Positions 8,607 through 17,088 of a stretch of DNA of 64,000 nt are shown here, piece by piece (position 1 is the first letter of the stretch; every line of letters starts with the position of its first letter). The DNA lies in contig CAYFYY010000007.1 in the NCBI GenBank assembly GCA_964347475.1, positions 1 through 64,000 of the forward strand. The letters are read 5' to 3'. The translations under genes and the position numbers were made by a program. The stretch comes from GCA-020356105 sp964347475. Lineage in GTDB: Bacteria; Pseudomonadota; Alphaproteobacteria; UBA8366; JADFVY01. The notes beneath the pieces were generated by a model. It was not told where the DNA came from and searched no databases. It saw only the letters and a list, made by a program, of their open reading frames with translations.

Positions 8607-9339
8607 GGCCGGCCTCCCCGCCGAGATAGGCATCGAGCACCCGCGGGTCGGCCTGGATGGCCTGCGGCTCACCCTCGGCGATGACCGAGCCGTACGCCAT
8701 CACGACGACCTTGTGGCTAAGGCTCATCACCAGATCCATGTTGTGCTCGACGATCAGCACCGTCAGGCCCTGGCTGTTGAGCTCCTGGATGTGCCCGACG
8801 ATTGCCTCGAGGAGTGCCGGGTTGACGCCGCCGGCCGGCTCGTCGAGCAGGATGATCTTCGGCTCCGACATCAGGAGCGCGACGAAATCCATCAGCTTCT
8901 TCTGGCCGAACGACAGGTTGCGCGCCTCCTCGTGCGCAAGATGCGTGATGCCGACGAAGTCGAGCAGGTCCATCGCGCGCGCCTCCTCGGCGCGGCCGAT
9001 GGCCCGGCGGAACAGGCCGGCGAGGCCGTCGACGCGGGCCTGCACGACGAGGTTCTCCAGCACCGTCAGGTCCTCCAGCGTGCGCGTGATCTGGAAGGTC
9101 CGGCTCAGCCCGCGCCGTGTGATCTGGTGCGGGGGCAGCGCGTCGATCCGCTCGCCGCGCAGCCACACCTCGCCGGAATCGGCTTCCAGCGTGCCGCTGA
9201 TCAGGTTGAAGACGGTCGTCTTGCCGGCGCCGTTGGGGCCGATCAGCGCCGTGATCGAGCCCTCCGCCACCGTGAACGAGCAGTCGTCCACGGCATGGAT
9301 GCCGCCAAAGGATTTGCACAGCCGGCGAACTTCGAACAT
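8599..9339 (-). CDS. livG: ABC transporter ATP-binding protein LivG
   Basis: A 246-residue ATPase with Walker A GPNGAGKTTVFN, the LivG-type signature LSFGQKKLMDF (LSYGQQR in many relatives), and Walker B KIILLDEPAGGVNP. The GVNP ending is typical of LivG. It overlaps livF by 8 bp, indicating translational coupling. It lies about 100 bp downstream of the binding-protein gene. In that gap no strong terminator was seen. Confidence 0.93.
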   Translation of the reverse strand: MFEVRRLCKSFGGIHAVDDCSFTVAEGSITALIGPNGAGKTTVFNLISGTLEADSGEVWLRGERIDALPPHQITRRGLSRTFQITRTLEDLTVLENLVVQARVDGLAGLFRRAIGRAEEARAMDLLDFVGITHLAHEEARNLSFGQKKLMDFVALLMSEPKIILLDEPAGGVNPALLEAIVGHIQELNSQGLTVLIVEHNMDLVMSLSHKVVVMAYGSVIAEGEPQAIQADPRVLDAYLGGEAGHA

Positions 9340-9437
9340 GCCCTCAACCCAAATGCAACCGGAAACGATTCCAGACCGCCGGCCGGCGGGCCGGCGCGCC
9401 GCAATTCGCCAAAGACCGCGGCGCCCCGATTACCGAC

Positions 9438-10724
9438 TCACCACTGCGGCTTCGGGTAGAGGATCGGCACCGTGCCCTCGAACTCATCCGTCGGATAGAT
9501 GAATTTGAGCTCGCCGCCCTGCCACTGGGTCATCAGATGCGGCCGGTCGATCGGCAGGCCACGCTTGTCCCAGTGGAACGGGCCGAGGATCGTGCGCACC
9601 GGTTCGGCCGCCGTACGGGCATGCAGCCAGTCGGCGAGCTTGCCATTGTCGGTCGTGCCGGCGCCGCGGATCGCCTGCTCCATGCCCTGGCACAGGGCGA
9701 ACGGAATCGCTCCGTCCTCGTCCGGCTCGGCGCCGTATTTGGCCTTGAAGGCGGCGATGAAGTCCTTGTTCCCGAACGGCTTGCCGGACAGAAGTCCCTT
9801 CCAGTCGGCGGCCGGATGCCAGCTCGAATGGATGATGACGCCGTCGGAGGCCTTGCCGACGGCCTCCTGATATTCGTTCTGCGTGCCCTGGCTCATGAAG
9901 ATCGCCTTGGGCTGGTACTTGAGCGTCTGCAGGGCGCGGGTCAACTGCACCGCCTCCTCCGCCGACGCGGTCAGTCCGACCAGGAACTCGGCGTCGCTGC
10001 GCTTGATCGAGTTGGCCAGTGTCACCCAGTCCGAGAAACCCTCCTCCGGCCATTTCTCGTTCAGCACGACCTTCATGCCGAGATCGGCGAAGTTGCCCGG
10101 CGCAAGGTTGGCCACGACCTTGCCGCTGCCCGGCAGCGTGACCTCCTCGCCGAGCAGGCCGGCGGCGATGCCGTTGGCGAAGAAGTCGTCGGCGCGCACA
10201 ATGGCGACGGTCTTCGGCATGTTCGCCGTGCCGACCAGGTCCTTGAGCATGCGCTCCACCGACTCGCCGATATGCTCGGCCGCGTTCTGCTGGAAATAGA
10301 ACAGGTTCTTGTGGCCGATGCTGTAGATGCGCAGCGCCCCGCCCGAGGGAATCGGGTTGACCATGCCGTAGCGCTCGGTGATCGCGCTGACCGGGAAGGT
10401 CAGCTTGCTGGAAAACGTGCCGAAGATCACGTCGACCTTGTCGACGTTGATCATGCGCTCGTACTGGCTGATCGCGGTCTCCGTGTCCGAGCGGTTGTCG
10501 CTGACGATCAGCTCGAGCTTGCGGCCGAGGATGCCGCCGTTCTCGTTGATCATGCTGACGCACAGCTCGTAGCCGACCTTGTGCTTGTCGCCGGTCACCG
10601 AAAACCCGCCGGTCAGCGGCAGCGAGGCCCCGACCTTGATCGGCTGCTGCGCCCATGCGGTGCCCGCCAACGCCGAAACAGCAAACGTCGCGGCCGCAAG
10701 GGCCGGTAAGAGTCTGAAATTCAT
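9438..10724 (-). CDS. Periplasmic amino-acid/amide-type ABC substrate-binding protein (LivJ/K family)
   Basis: The start is ATG 10724 (MNFRLLPALAAATF), preceded by a strong Shine-Dalgarno (AGGGAGGA). The 428-residue product has a clear signal peptide ending near AWAQQ and then the peripla-BP-6 fold start IKVGASLPLTGGFSVTGDKHK. It is the first gene of the operon and delivers the solute to LivHMGF. The binding-site region (SGGALRIYSIGHKNLFYF) does not match a substrate that can be named. A LacI-type operator-like palindrome lies about 105 bp upstream. Confidence 0.9.
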   Translation of the reverse strand: MNFRLLPALAAATFAVSALAGTAWAQQPIKVGASLPLTGGFSVTGDKHKVGYELCVSMINENGGILGRKLELIVSDNRSDTETAISQYERMINVDKVDVIFGTFSSKLTFPVSAITERYGMVNPIPSGGALRIYSIGHKNLFYFQQNAAEHIGESVERMLKDLVGTANMPKTVAIVRADDFFANGIAAGLLGEEVTLPGSGKVVANLAPGNFADLGMKVVLNEKWPEEGFSDWVTLANSIKRSDAEFLVGLTASAEEAVQLTRALQTLKYQPKAIFMSQGTQNEYQEAVGKASDGVIIHSSWHPAADWKGLLSGKPFGNKDFIAAFKAKYGAEPDEDGAIPFALCQGMEQAIRGAGTTDNGKLADWLHARTAAEPVRTILGPFHWDKRGLPIDRPHLMTQWQGGELKFIYPTDEFEGTVPILYPKPQW

Positions 10725-10828
10725 CCTGTCCTCCCTGTACGACATGCAAGTGAAAATGCGCGTGCCCGTGTTTTGCCGGAACCTACCCGCTGCGAAGGTG
10801 CCCGCCGGAAGCGGCGAAAAGCCTTTTC

Positions 10829-10840
10829 GCAATCGTTTGC
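10829..10840. promoter_or_regulatory. Putative LacI-family operator between livJ and lacI-type gene
   Basis: GCAATCGTTTGC differs by one base from the perfect palindrome GCAAACGTTTGC, the classic core of LacI-family operators with a central CG. It lies in the divergent intergenic region, about 105 bp before the binding-protein ATG and 150 bp before the regulator ATG. A neighbouring inverted repeat GTAGG-N5-CCTAC sits at 10846-10860. Binding is inferred, not shown. Confidence 0.5.
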
Positions 10841-10990
10841 ACGTGGTAGGCTGAACCTACTGCCCGCGCGCGCGCCAAGTCAAGCGCTTTGTCCGGCCCG
10901 GCGGCCTGCCGACGCGCCGGCCGGAGCGAGATCCGCCGGGGCGGATTGTCTCCACGACAGTCACGGAAACCACCCGCGAACGTTGCGCCC

Positions 10991-12052
10991 ATGGTCGAGA
11001 AAACGCCCCCACCATCCGCCCGCAAGGCCACGACGATCAAGGAACTGGCCGAACATGTCGGCGTCCACGTCTCGACGGTATCGCGGGCGCTCAATCCCGA
11101 GACCCGGAACCTGATCGGCCCCGCGGTGGTCAATCGGGTGCTCGCCGCGGCCGACGAGCTCGGCTACGTTCCGAATTCGATGGCGGCGGCGCTGCGCACC
11201 GGCCAGTCGCGCACCGTCGGCATTCTGATACCGGACCTGATGAACCCGGTCTTCCCGCCGTTCATCCGCGGTATCCAGGACACCCTCGACGAGGCGGGGT
11301 ACACCGCCATCATCGCCAATTCCGACGGCGACAAGGACTACGAGCGGGACATCGTGCAGAAGATGAAGGCGCGGTTCGTGGCCGGCCTGATCATGGCGAC
11401 GCCGCTGTACCGGGGCGACCCCGCGGTCCGCGAATGCCTCGACCGGCACATTCCGGTCGTCCTCATCAACCGCGCGGTCGACGAGGGGGCGATCAGCGCC
11501 GTGGTCAACGACGACAGGGCCGGCATCATGGCGGCGGTCGATCACCTGGCGCGGCTCGGGCACCGGCGCATTGCCCATATGGCGGGGCCGCAGGCGACCT
11601 ATACCGGGATGACGCGCTATCAGGCATTCGTCGCGGCGATGCAGGCCCACGTGTTGCCGGTGGACGAGGATCAGATCGCCTTCGCGGACGGCTATACGAT
11701 TCCTGCGGGCCATCAGGTCATGCGCGCGCTGCTCCGCCGCGGGCCGGCCTTCACGGCGCTGATCGCCGCCAACGACCAGCTCGCCCTCGGCGCCCTCGAC
11801 GGCCTGTCCGAGGCGGGTCTGCGCGTGCCGCGCGATGTCTCGCTGGTCGGCTTCAACGACATGCCGCTGGTCGACCGGATCGACCCGCCGCTGACCACGC
11901 TGCGCATCCAACATTACGAGATGGGCGCCGAAGCCGCCCGCATTCTGCTCGAAGAGCTGACGGCACGGAAATCGCAAAGCCGCACCGTCATGCTGAGGCC
12001 CGAACTCGTCGTGCGCGGCTCCACGGGACCAGCCCGCAGAGCGAGGTCATAA
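10991..12052 (+). CDS. LacI family transcriptional regulator
   Basis: ATG 10991 is chosen because the helix-turn-helix domain starts soon after it (ATTIKELAEHVGVHVSTVSRAL). The 353-residue protein then has the hinge helix (NSMAAALRTGQSRTVGILIP) and a periplasmic-binding-protein-like effector domain ending in the usual SLVGFNDMPLVDRIDPPLTT region. It is divergent from the liv/catabolic operon, and a one-mismatch LacI-type palindrome lies between them. It probably represses that operon and is relieved by the substrate or an intermediate. The N-terminal 12 residues before the HTH are slightly longer than usual. Confidence 0.92.
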   Translation: MVEKTPPPSARKATTIKELAEHVGVHVSTVSRALNPETRNLIGPAVVNRVLAAADELGYVPNSMAAALRTGQSRTVGILIPDLMNPVFPPFIRGIQDTLDEAGYTAIIANSDGDKDYERDIVQKMKARFVAGLIMATPLYRGDPAVRECLDRHIPVVLINRAVDEGAISAVVNDDRAGIMAAVDHLARLGHRRIAHMAGPQATYTGMTRYQAFVAAMQAHVLPVDEDQIAFADGYTIPAGHQVMRALLRRGPAFTALIAANDQLALGALDGLSEAGLRVPRDVSLVGFNDMPLVDRIDPPLTTLRIQHYEMGAEAARILLEELTARKSQSRTVMLRPELVVRGSTGPARRARS

Positions 12053-12131
12053 AGTTTTTTTTAGTACTAAGGAATAATTTACGCGCCCCTCCGTTTTACA
12101 ACCAGAAGTACGGGCAAATCCGGGGGTTCCG

Positions 12132-12323
12132 ATGCGCTTCCTGAAGATGTTCTTTGCTTCGTTACGCATGGCGAATGCGCTCGACAACGATTTTTACAAG
12201 CACGAGGCGTCGCACAACGAGGCGCTGATCGACGAGCTGTGTCGGCAGGACGAAATGGCCGATTCCAAAGCCACGGATACGCATTCGCACACCGGCATCG
12301 GAGCCGCCGCAAAGCCTGCCTGA
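12132..12323 (+). CDS. Small hypothetical protein (63 aa)
   Basis: Starts with ATG after GGGGGTTCC, which could act as a ribosome binding site. The product begins with a short amphipathic, Phe-rich segment (MRFLKMFFASLRMANALDNDF) followed by a polar His/Asp/Glu-rich tail. It matches no family I recognise. Support comes from context: an AT-rich promoter-like stretch lies just before it (12050-12090), and two hairpins, the second a textbook terminator, lie within 110 bp after it. The alternative is that the transcript is a non-coding RNA. Confidence 0.35.
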   Translation: MRFLKMFFASLRMANALDNDFYKHEASHNEALIDELCRQDEMADSKATDTHSHTGIGAAAKPA

Positions 12324-12356
12324 ACGACATCGTAATTTCTCCTCAGTTCATCTGCA

Positions 12357-12393
12357 GGCGTGACCAGCTCGTGGGCAGGGATTCGGTCACGCC
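12357..12393 (+). other. Hairpin upstream of terminator (possible 3' UTR or sRNA structure)
   Basis: GGCGTGACC at 12357-12365 and GGTCACGCC at 12385-12393 form a perfect 9-bp stem with a 19-base loop. It ends four bases before the terminator stem. Two adjacent stable stems ending in a U-run are typical of sRNA 3' ends, but also of protected mRNA 3' ends. Confidence 0.5.
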
Positions 12394-12396
12394 ACG

Positions 12397-12431
12397 CCAG
12401 GCGCCAGGGTGGGGGGCGCCTGGTTTTTTTT
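12397..12431 (+). terminator. Strong intrinsic terminator
   Basis: CCAGGCGCC (12397-12405) pairs perfectly with GGCGCCTGG (12415-12423), followed by eight T residues. It would end transcription of the small ORF or RNA at 12132-12323 and of any read-through from the LacI gene. Confidence 0.9.
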
Positions 12432-12605
12432 GCGTCGGCCATCCTAGACCCTCGGCGTTTTCGTCGACCTTGTGGTCTCATAGAACCGCGATCCTGCGTT
12501 AACCTTCCCGCAATCGCGCATTGCGATACTGGCCGCCGCACGCTGCGGGCGATCCCGGCCGAGGCCCCTTAAAGGTTTGAACACGCCTGTCCGGCGCCGG
12601 AAGCG

Positions 12606-13520
12606 ATGGACCACCGAAAATCGGACATACCCGCTGGGGCGGCGACCTTTGGCCTCGAGAAGACGGTCGGAAAGGACGGGAGCAGGCTGTTCCCGGTCCT
12701 GGATTCGCAGGCCCGGGCAGCGCCGGATGCCGAAGCGATCAAGGCCGCCTTCGACAAGATGATGCGCGGCCTCGCCCACGGTTCCGGTGACCAGACCTAC
12801 GCCGGATACAGGGCGCTGTACGAGGTCGGCCATGCCGTCGTTCCGGAACTGGAGCAACGAATCATGCAGGCAGACTGGAATACAGTCTCGCGAACGGACA
12901 CGACGCGGATGCAGACGGCCCTGGTAACTCTCCTGCATGATATCGATGAGGCACGGTCCCGGGATGTCATCGACCGGCTGCTCCACGCCGGCTGCCACCC
13001 GTCCCTGCGGGGCGTGCTGAACAGCATCCGGCGCTACGATTCGAGCGGCTTCTGGGTCCACGATATCCGCGGGCTGCGGGTCCTGGTGTCGCGGGAGATC
13101 GACGAATCTGAGGACGTTTTCGCCCATTTGGACCTCTGGCTGGCCAGCGTGCCGATAGAAGATCTGGCCGGCATCATGCGGCTCCACGTCGTAAGAAGCC
13201 CGCCTGAAGCGGATTACGCGGGCCAGTACATGCCAATCCTGTCGACGATCACGGTTATCTGGGAAGAACCGGTCTTCGGCGGCAGGATATTGGAGCGGCT
13301 TGTGCGCTTCGGCGTCGAGAAAACCCTGTATCACGAAATCGGCCACCATGTTCACCGGCACAGCTTCGGCCGACAGCCCGAACAGGAGAAGGAGGCGGAC
13401 CGTTACGCGGCCGCCCGTATGCGAGCGAACTATCCCTGGCTGGCCGGCGTTGCCGGCGTGATCCGGCGTCTCCTGCCCGCCGGTTTCTGCCGGAGGCAGC
13501 CGCGCATTCGAGATACTTAG
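12606..13520 (+). CDS. Uncharacterised HExxH zincin-like protein
   Basis: A 304-residue protein of no family I can name. Its C-terminal part carries a complete gluzincin-type zinc site: HEIGHH at 243-248 and a downstream EKEADRYA (E263/D265), the spacing and EAD context seen in M48-like peptidases. The N-terminal half is helical and HEAT-like, with paired helices around 60-140. No signal peptide or transmembrane segment is evident, so it is probably cytoplasmic, with a possible C-terminal hydrophobic stretch (WLAGVAGVIRRLL). It stands alone between a terminator and the isochorismatase gene. Peptidase activity is inferred from the motif only. Confidence 0.75.
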   Translation: MDHRKSDIPAGAATFGLEKTVGKDGSRLFPVLDSQARAAPDAEAIKAAFDKMMRGLAHGSGDQTYAGYRALYEVGHAVVPELEQRIMQADWNTVSRTDTTRMQTALVTLLHDIDEARSRDVIDRLLHAGCHPSLRGVLNSIRRYDSSGFWVHDIRGLRVLVSREIDESEDVFAHLDLWLASVPIEDLAGIMRLHVVRSPPEADYAGQYMPILSTITVIWEEPVFGGRILERLVRFGVEKTLYHEIGHHVHRHSFGRQPEQEKEADRYAAARMRANYPWLAGVAGVIRRLLPAGFCRRQPRIRDT

Positions 13521-13638
13521 TAGGGTATCGTTCTCGAATATCTTGCCGGAGCCCCCCACACGCCCCTGGAAACCAGTGCCCCCCGCGCGCGACCCCGCCG
13601 CCCGGCTGGCGGCGCGGCCGCCGCCTTGCGCGGAGGTC

Positions 13639-13827
13639 ATGGAGGCGCGGCGGATCTCCCGCCTGCGGCTGACGGTGCGGGAGGACGCGGTGGCGGCCGG
13701 GCTGGTTGGGGAGCGGCCCGGGCACGGCAACCCCGCCACGCCGCATGCAATGCCCGCCGGGCGGGCGCTGATCGGCCGGTATGCCCGCGTCGCCCCTTAC
13801 GAGCAGCCGCAATTCGTTTGGAAGTGA
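13639..13827 (+). CDS. Doubtful short ORF (62 aa) in otherwise empty interval 13521-13901
   Basis: ATG 13639 follows CGGAGGTC, a good Shine-Dalgarno at suitable distance, and the frame is open to 13827. The product is Arg/Pro/Gly rich with no recognisable domain. In DNA this GC-rich, open frames of this size arise by chance, so it may be nothing. The rest of the interval holds no other structure that I can support. Confidence 0.22.
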   Translation: MEARRISRLRLTVREDAVAAGLVGERPGHGNPATPHAMPAGRALIGRYARVAPYEQPQFVWK

Positions 13828-13901
13828 CGGCGCCTCTGCGTTGACAGCGTCGCCGCCGCGGCGGGATACTTCTTCGCCACGCCTAAGAGACGGAGGACGC
13901 C

Positions 13902-14555
13902 ATGAATCTCGGACTCGAAGCGGTGCGGCCGGCGGTGGTCGCCGTCGACCTGCATCGCGGGCATCTCGACATGGAGGTGGCGACCCTGCCGGCGCCGCCG
14001 GATGTCGCGGCCCGGGTGGTCGCCGCCAACAGAGCTTTCAACGCGCGCTGCCGGGCGCTGGGCATCCCCATCGTCCACGTCGTCTCGCAGTACCGCGACC
14101 CGTCGGAGACGGCGGGCAACCCGTACTGGCGCACAAAGGCGGGCCGGGCCGGCGACACAAGGGCGAACCAGTTCCGCCACAACCTCGCCGGCAGCCCCGG
14201 CACCGAGATCATGCCCGGCCTGTTCGAGGCCGGCGACCTGGTGATCGACACCAAGAAGCGCAAGGACTGCTTCCATGCCACCGACCTCGATTTCCTGCTG
14301 CGGGCGCGCGGCGTCAACGTGCTGCTGCTGACCGGGGTGAACACCAACAGCTGCGTGCTGTGCACCGCCGCCACCGCCAACACGCTCGACTATCTGCCGA
14401 TCGTCGTCGAGGACTGTGTCGGCTCGATGGACGGGGCGGCGCAGCACGAGGCGGCGCTCCTGTGCATCCGCACCGCGCTCGGCTTCGCGATGCCGCAGGA
14501 CGACGTCTTCGCGGCGCTGGCCGCCAACGGCATCGGCTCGCAAGCGGCCGAATAG
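13902..14555 (+). CDS. Isochorismatase-family cysteine hydrolase
   Basis: A 217-residue protein with the cysteine hydrolase triad of this family: Asp in AVDLHRGHLD, Lys in TKKRKDCF, and Cys in TNSCVLCTA, with the cis-peptide region LLLTGVNTNSC before it. Relatives include nicotinamidase, N-carbamoylsarcosine amidohydrolase, biuret hydrolase and ureidoacrylate hydrolase. The start has GGAGG-like bases upstream (GACGGAGGACGCC). It stands alone on the plus strand, converging on the PQQ-associated binding-protein gene. It hydrolyses a C-N bond, but the substrate cannot be told from sequence. Confidence 0.88.
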   Translation: MNLGLEAVRPAVVAVDLHRGHLDMEVATLPAPPDVAARVVAANRAFNARCRALGIPIVHVVSQYRDPSETAGNPYWRTKAGRAGDTRANQFRHNLAGSPGTEIMPGLFEAGDLVIDTKKRKDCFHATDLDFLLRARGVNVLLLTGVNTNSCVLCTAATANTLDYLPIVVEDCVGSMDGAAQHEAALLCIRTALGFAMPQDDVFAALAANGIGSQAAE

Positions 14556-14744
14556 GGCCGCGCAAACCCGCAGAAAACGCCTTTGCATGGGGTCGTTCCA
14601 CACGGCCGTCGGAGTTTGAGCCTTCAACGACCTATCGGGACAGAAGGACCGCGCGTCGCCACTGGACGCCGGATCGAAGATCCGTCGCCCCGATCCCGTT
14701 GCCATCCCGACGCGCGGCGGCGCCCCGTTTGCGACAGCCCTTTT

Positions 14745-15920
14745 TCAGAAGCGGCAGTCGCTCTCGGGCTGGTCGATGCCCAGCGTATCGAGGATGTCGG
14801 TGCGATGCAGGAACCCGTCGAGCGGCGCGCGTTCGGCGACCGCGTTGTGGGTGTGCAGCAGCAGCGGCTGGCGCAGCTGGTTGTTCCATGGCCGGAAGCT
14901 CGCCGGGTTGCCCTTGTAGGCATCGAAGGTCAGCGCGTCGCCCTTGAGATAGGTGGACAGTGCCTCGAACTCGGTGCTGCCGGTCCGCGTCAGCGCCTCG
15001 ACGATCAGCCGGACGGCGGCCCAGGCGGCCCAATCGGCGTCGCTCATCTCGCGCCCGGCCAGCTTCTCGAAGCGCTGGTTGAGCTGCGGCGCGCCGTGCC
15101 GCTCCCAGGCCCAGTGCCAGGCGCTGGCGATCAGCCCCTCGGTGCCGACGACCAAGCGCGGCTGTTGGGCCTGGTAGGGGACGTAGCGGCCGAATTCGCC
15201 GTCGCTGTCGGCGAGGAAGACGACGTCGTGGGCCGGCTCGGCGGTCAGCAGGCGGACGTTGTTGCGGCCGCGCTCGCGCGGATCGTTGCTCAGCACGAAG
15301 GGCTTCGCGGCGACGATCCTGAGGCCGAACTTGGCGGCCGAGCGGGCGAAGGCGTCGGCCAGCGCCGCATCGTCCGGCAGCGGGCCACGCAGCACGAGAA
15401 CCCGGCGCCAGTTCTGTGCCGCAAGATACTGGGCCATCGCATCGGTCAGCATGGCGCGGCTGGGGATCACGTGCATCAGTCCGGCGCGGCAATCGGCGCG
15501 GCGCAGCCGGTCGGCGGGCTCGGAGATGTTGAACAGCAGCACCCCGTCGTCGCGCAGCGCATCGGCCAGCGCCAGCAGCGCCGCCGCGTCGGCATCGACG
15601 ACGACGAAGCGGGCGCTGCTGTCGTCGCGCAGCCCCCGCACGGCCGCCGCGAGTGCATCGGGCGTCGCCGCCTCGGCGCGCGCGAGATTGAGGTCGAGGC
15701 CGAGGGCGCGGCCGATTACCCGGCTCTCGCGCAGCGCCGCCTCGGCGCCGGCGTAGGGACGATGTCGGGTCTTCAGCTTGAGTCCGGCATAGCTGCGGAT
15801 CTCAGCGTAGCGCGCATCGTCGACGATCTCGAGATAGCCGATGGTGAACGGCGTCCGTTCGGCGGCGGCCACGGCGAGCGGTACGAACAGCAGCAGGGCG
15901 AGGGCCGGGACGGCACGCAT
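14745..15920 (-). CDS. PQQ-dependent alcohol dehydrogenase-associated ABC-type substrate-binding protein
   Basis: A 391-residue exported protein; the signal peptide spans about residues 1-19 (LALLLFVPLAVAAA). It starts at ATG 15920 in an ATGA overlap with the beta-propeller gene. It fits the periplasmic binding-protein family found beside PQQ alcohol dehydrogenases: start ERTPFTIGYLEIVDDARY, LNISEPADRLR, and a C-terminal domain with WAAWAAVRLIVEAL and SFRPWNNQLRQPLLL. In other genomes it is encoded with an ABC ATPase and permease; neither is present here. Its ligand, perhaps a dehydrogenase cofactor or substrate, is unknown. Confidence 0.82.
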   Translation of the reverse strand: MRAVPALALLLFVPLAVAAAERTPFTIGYLEIVDDARYAEIRSYAGLKLKTRHRPYAGAEAALRESRVIGRALGLDLNLARAEAATPDALAAAVRGLRDDSSARFVVVDADAAALLALADALRDDGVLLFNISEPADRLRRADCRAGLMHVIPSRAMLTDAMAQYLAAQNWRRVLVLRGPLPDDAALADAFARSAAKFGLRIVAAKPFVLSNDPRERGRNNVRLLTAEPAHDVVFLADSDGEFGRYVPYQAQQPRLVVGTEGLIASAWHWAWERHGAPQLNQRFEKLAGREMSDADWAAWAAVRLIVEALTRTGSTEFEALSTYLKGDALTFDAYKGNPASFRPWNNQLRQPLLLHTHNAVAERAPLDGFLHRTDILDTLGIDQPESDCRF

Positions 15921-16924
15921 CAGTCGTCGATCAGGATGCCGTAGGGGACCATGCCGACCGGCACCGACTTGAGCACCCGGCGCGACTCGGTGTCGATGAT
16001 CGAAATGTCGTCCGACAGCCCGTTGGCGACGTAGAGGCGGCGTTCGTCGCGGGTCAGTGCCAGGCCCCAGGGTCTCTTGCCGACGAGGATGTATTGGAGG
16101 ATCTCGCGGCCCGCGACATCGACCACGGCGACGTGGTTGGCGCGGCCGAGCGCCACATAGGCGGTCGTGCCGTCGCCCGTGATCAACAGGTCGACCGGGG
16201 TGACCTGCTCGCGCCGGAAACCGGGCGGCAGGAACAGGATGTCGCCGATCAGCTTGTTGCTGGCCGTGTCGATGATGTCGACCTCGCCCGCCAGTTCCGC
16301 GGACACCCAGAGCTCCTTCTCGTCCGGTGTCAGCGCAAAGCGGCGCGGCCGCGTACCGACGAAGATGTCGGCCCGCACCTCCATGTCCTCGAAATTGATG
16401 ACGTGGACCAGGTTGGCGGCCTCCGAGGCGACGTAGACGGTCTTGCCGTCGCGGGTGAACAGGACGCCCTCCGGTTCCTCGCCGAGCTCCGCCTCGCCCT
16501 CGACCCTGCCGGTCTCGACGTTGACCTTGGTCGCCGCTGCGTCCTCCTCGTTGGAAACCACGAGATATCGCCCGTCGGGGCTGAGGTCGAAGGTCTCCGG
16601 CTCCTCCATCTTGCGGATACGCTGGACCAGCTTCGCCGTGGCGACCTCGTACACCGCGATCACGTTGTCGTCGGCACAGCCGACGAAGAAACGGGTGCGA
16701 TCGAGGTTGAAATGGATCCCCCGCGGCCGCGCGCAGGTCGCGAACTCGTCGACGACCGTGTCGCTGCGTCCGTCGAGCACCGTGATCGTGCTGCTCTTCT
16801 CGTTGGTGATGTAGATCCGCCCCGTCGGCTCCGCGTGCGCCGGCGCCGCCGCCCACACACACGCGCAGATCGCCAGCGCAATTCGGCCGACAGACCGCGC
16901 CGGGCCATTGCAAGTCCCATACAT
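15920..16924 (-). CDS. YVTN-type beta-propeller protein of the PQQ alcohol dehydrogenase module
   Basis: The start is ATG 16924, which places a signal peptide directly at the N-terminus (ALAICACVWAAAPAHA). The 334-residue product is a seven-bladed propeller of repeats like RIYITNEKSSTITVLD, RYLVVSNEEDAAAT and RLYVANGLSDDISIID. This family regularly accompanies PQQ-dependent alcohol dehydrogenases and the binding protein encoded next to it. The stop overlaps the next gene's ATG. It is divergent from the dehydrogenase gene across a 380-bp regulatory region. It is periplasmic; its precise role in the system is not established. Confidence 0.85.
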   Translation of the reverse strand: MYGTCNGPARSVGRIALAICACVWAAAPAHAEPTGRIYITNEKSSTITVLDGRSDTVVDEFATCARPRGIHFNLDRTRFFVGCADDNVIAVYEVATAKLVQRIRKMEEPETFDLSPDGRYLVVSNEEDAAATKVNVETGRVEGEAELGEEPEGVLFTRDGKTVYVASEAANLVHVINFEDMEVRADIFVGTRPRRFALTPDEKELWVSAELAGEVDIIDTASNKLIGDILFLPPGFRREQVTPVDLLITGDGTTAYVALGRANHVAVVDVAGREILQYILVGKRPWGLALTRDERRLYVANGLSDDISIIDTESRRVLKSVPVGMVPYGILIDD

Positions 16925-17088
16925 CGAAACGCCTGCCTGACCGCTCTTACCTGATTCGTCTTTTCGCCGATGGTAGCGACACCGGCCGCCGATTGCCAAT
17001 GGCTTTCCCACGGACCCCCACAGCCGCCGCTTTCAAAGCCTGTGCGCGAAACTCGCGGCGGCATTGCGACAGAATGTCACAGTCAAAA

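Noticed and set aside
13255..13812. Minus-strand ORF of 185 aa in the 13.5-kb gap
   Set aside because: It overlaps the well-supported HExxH gene on the opposite strand and its product is Arg/Gly/Pro-rich without a domain.
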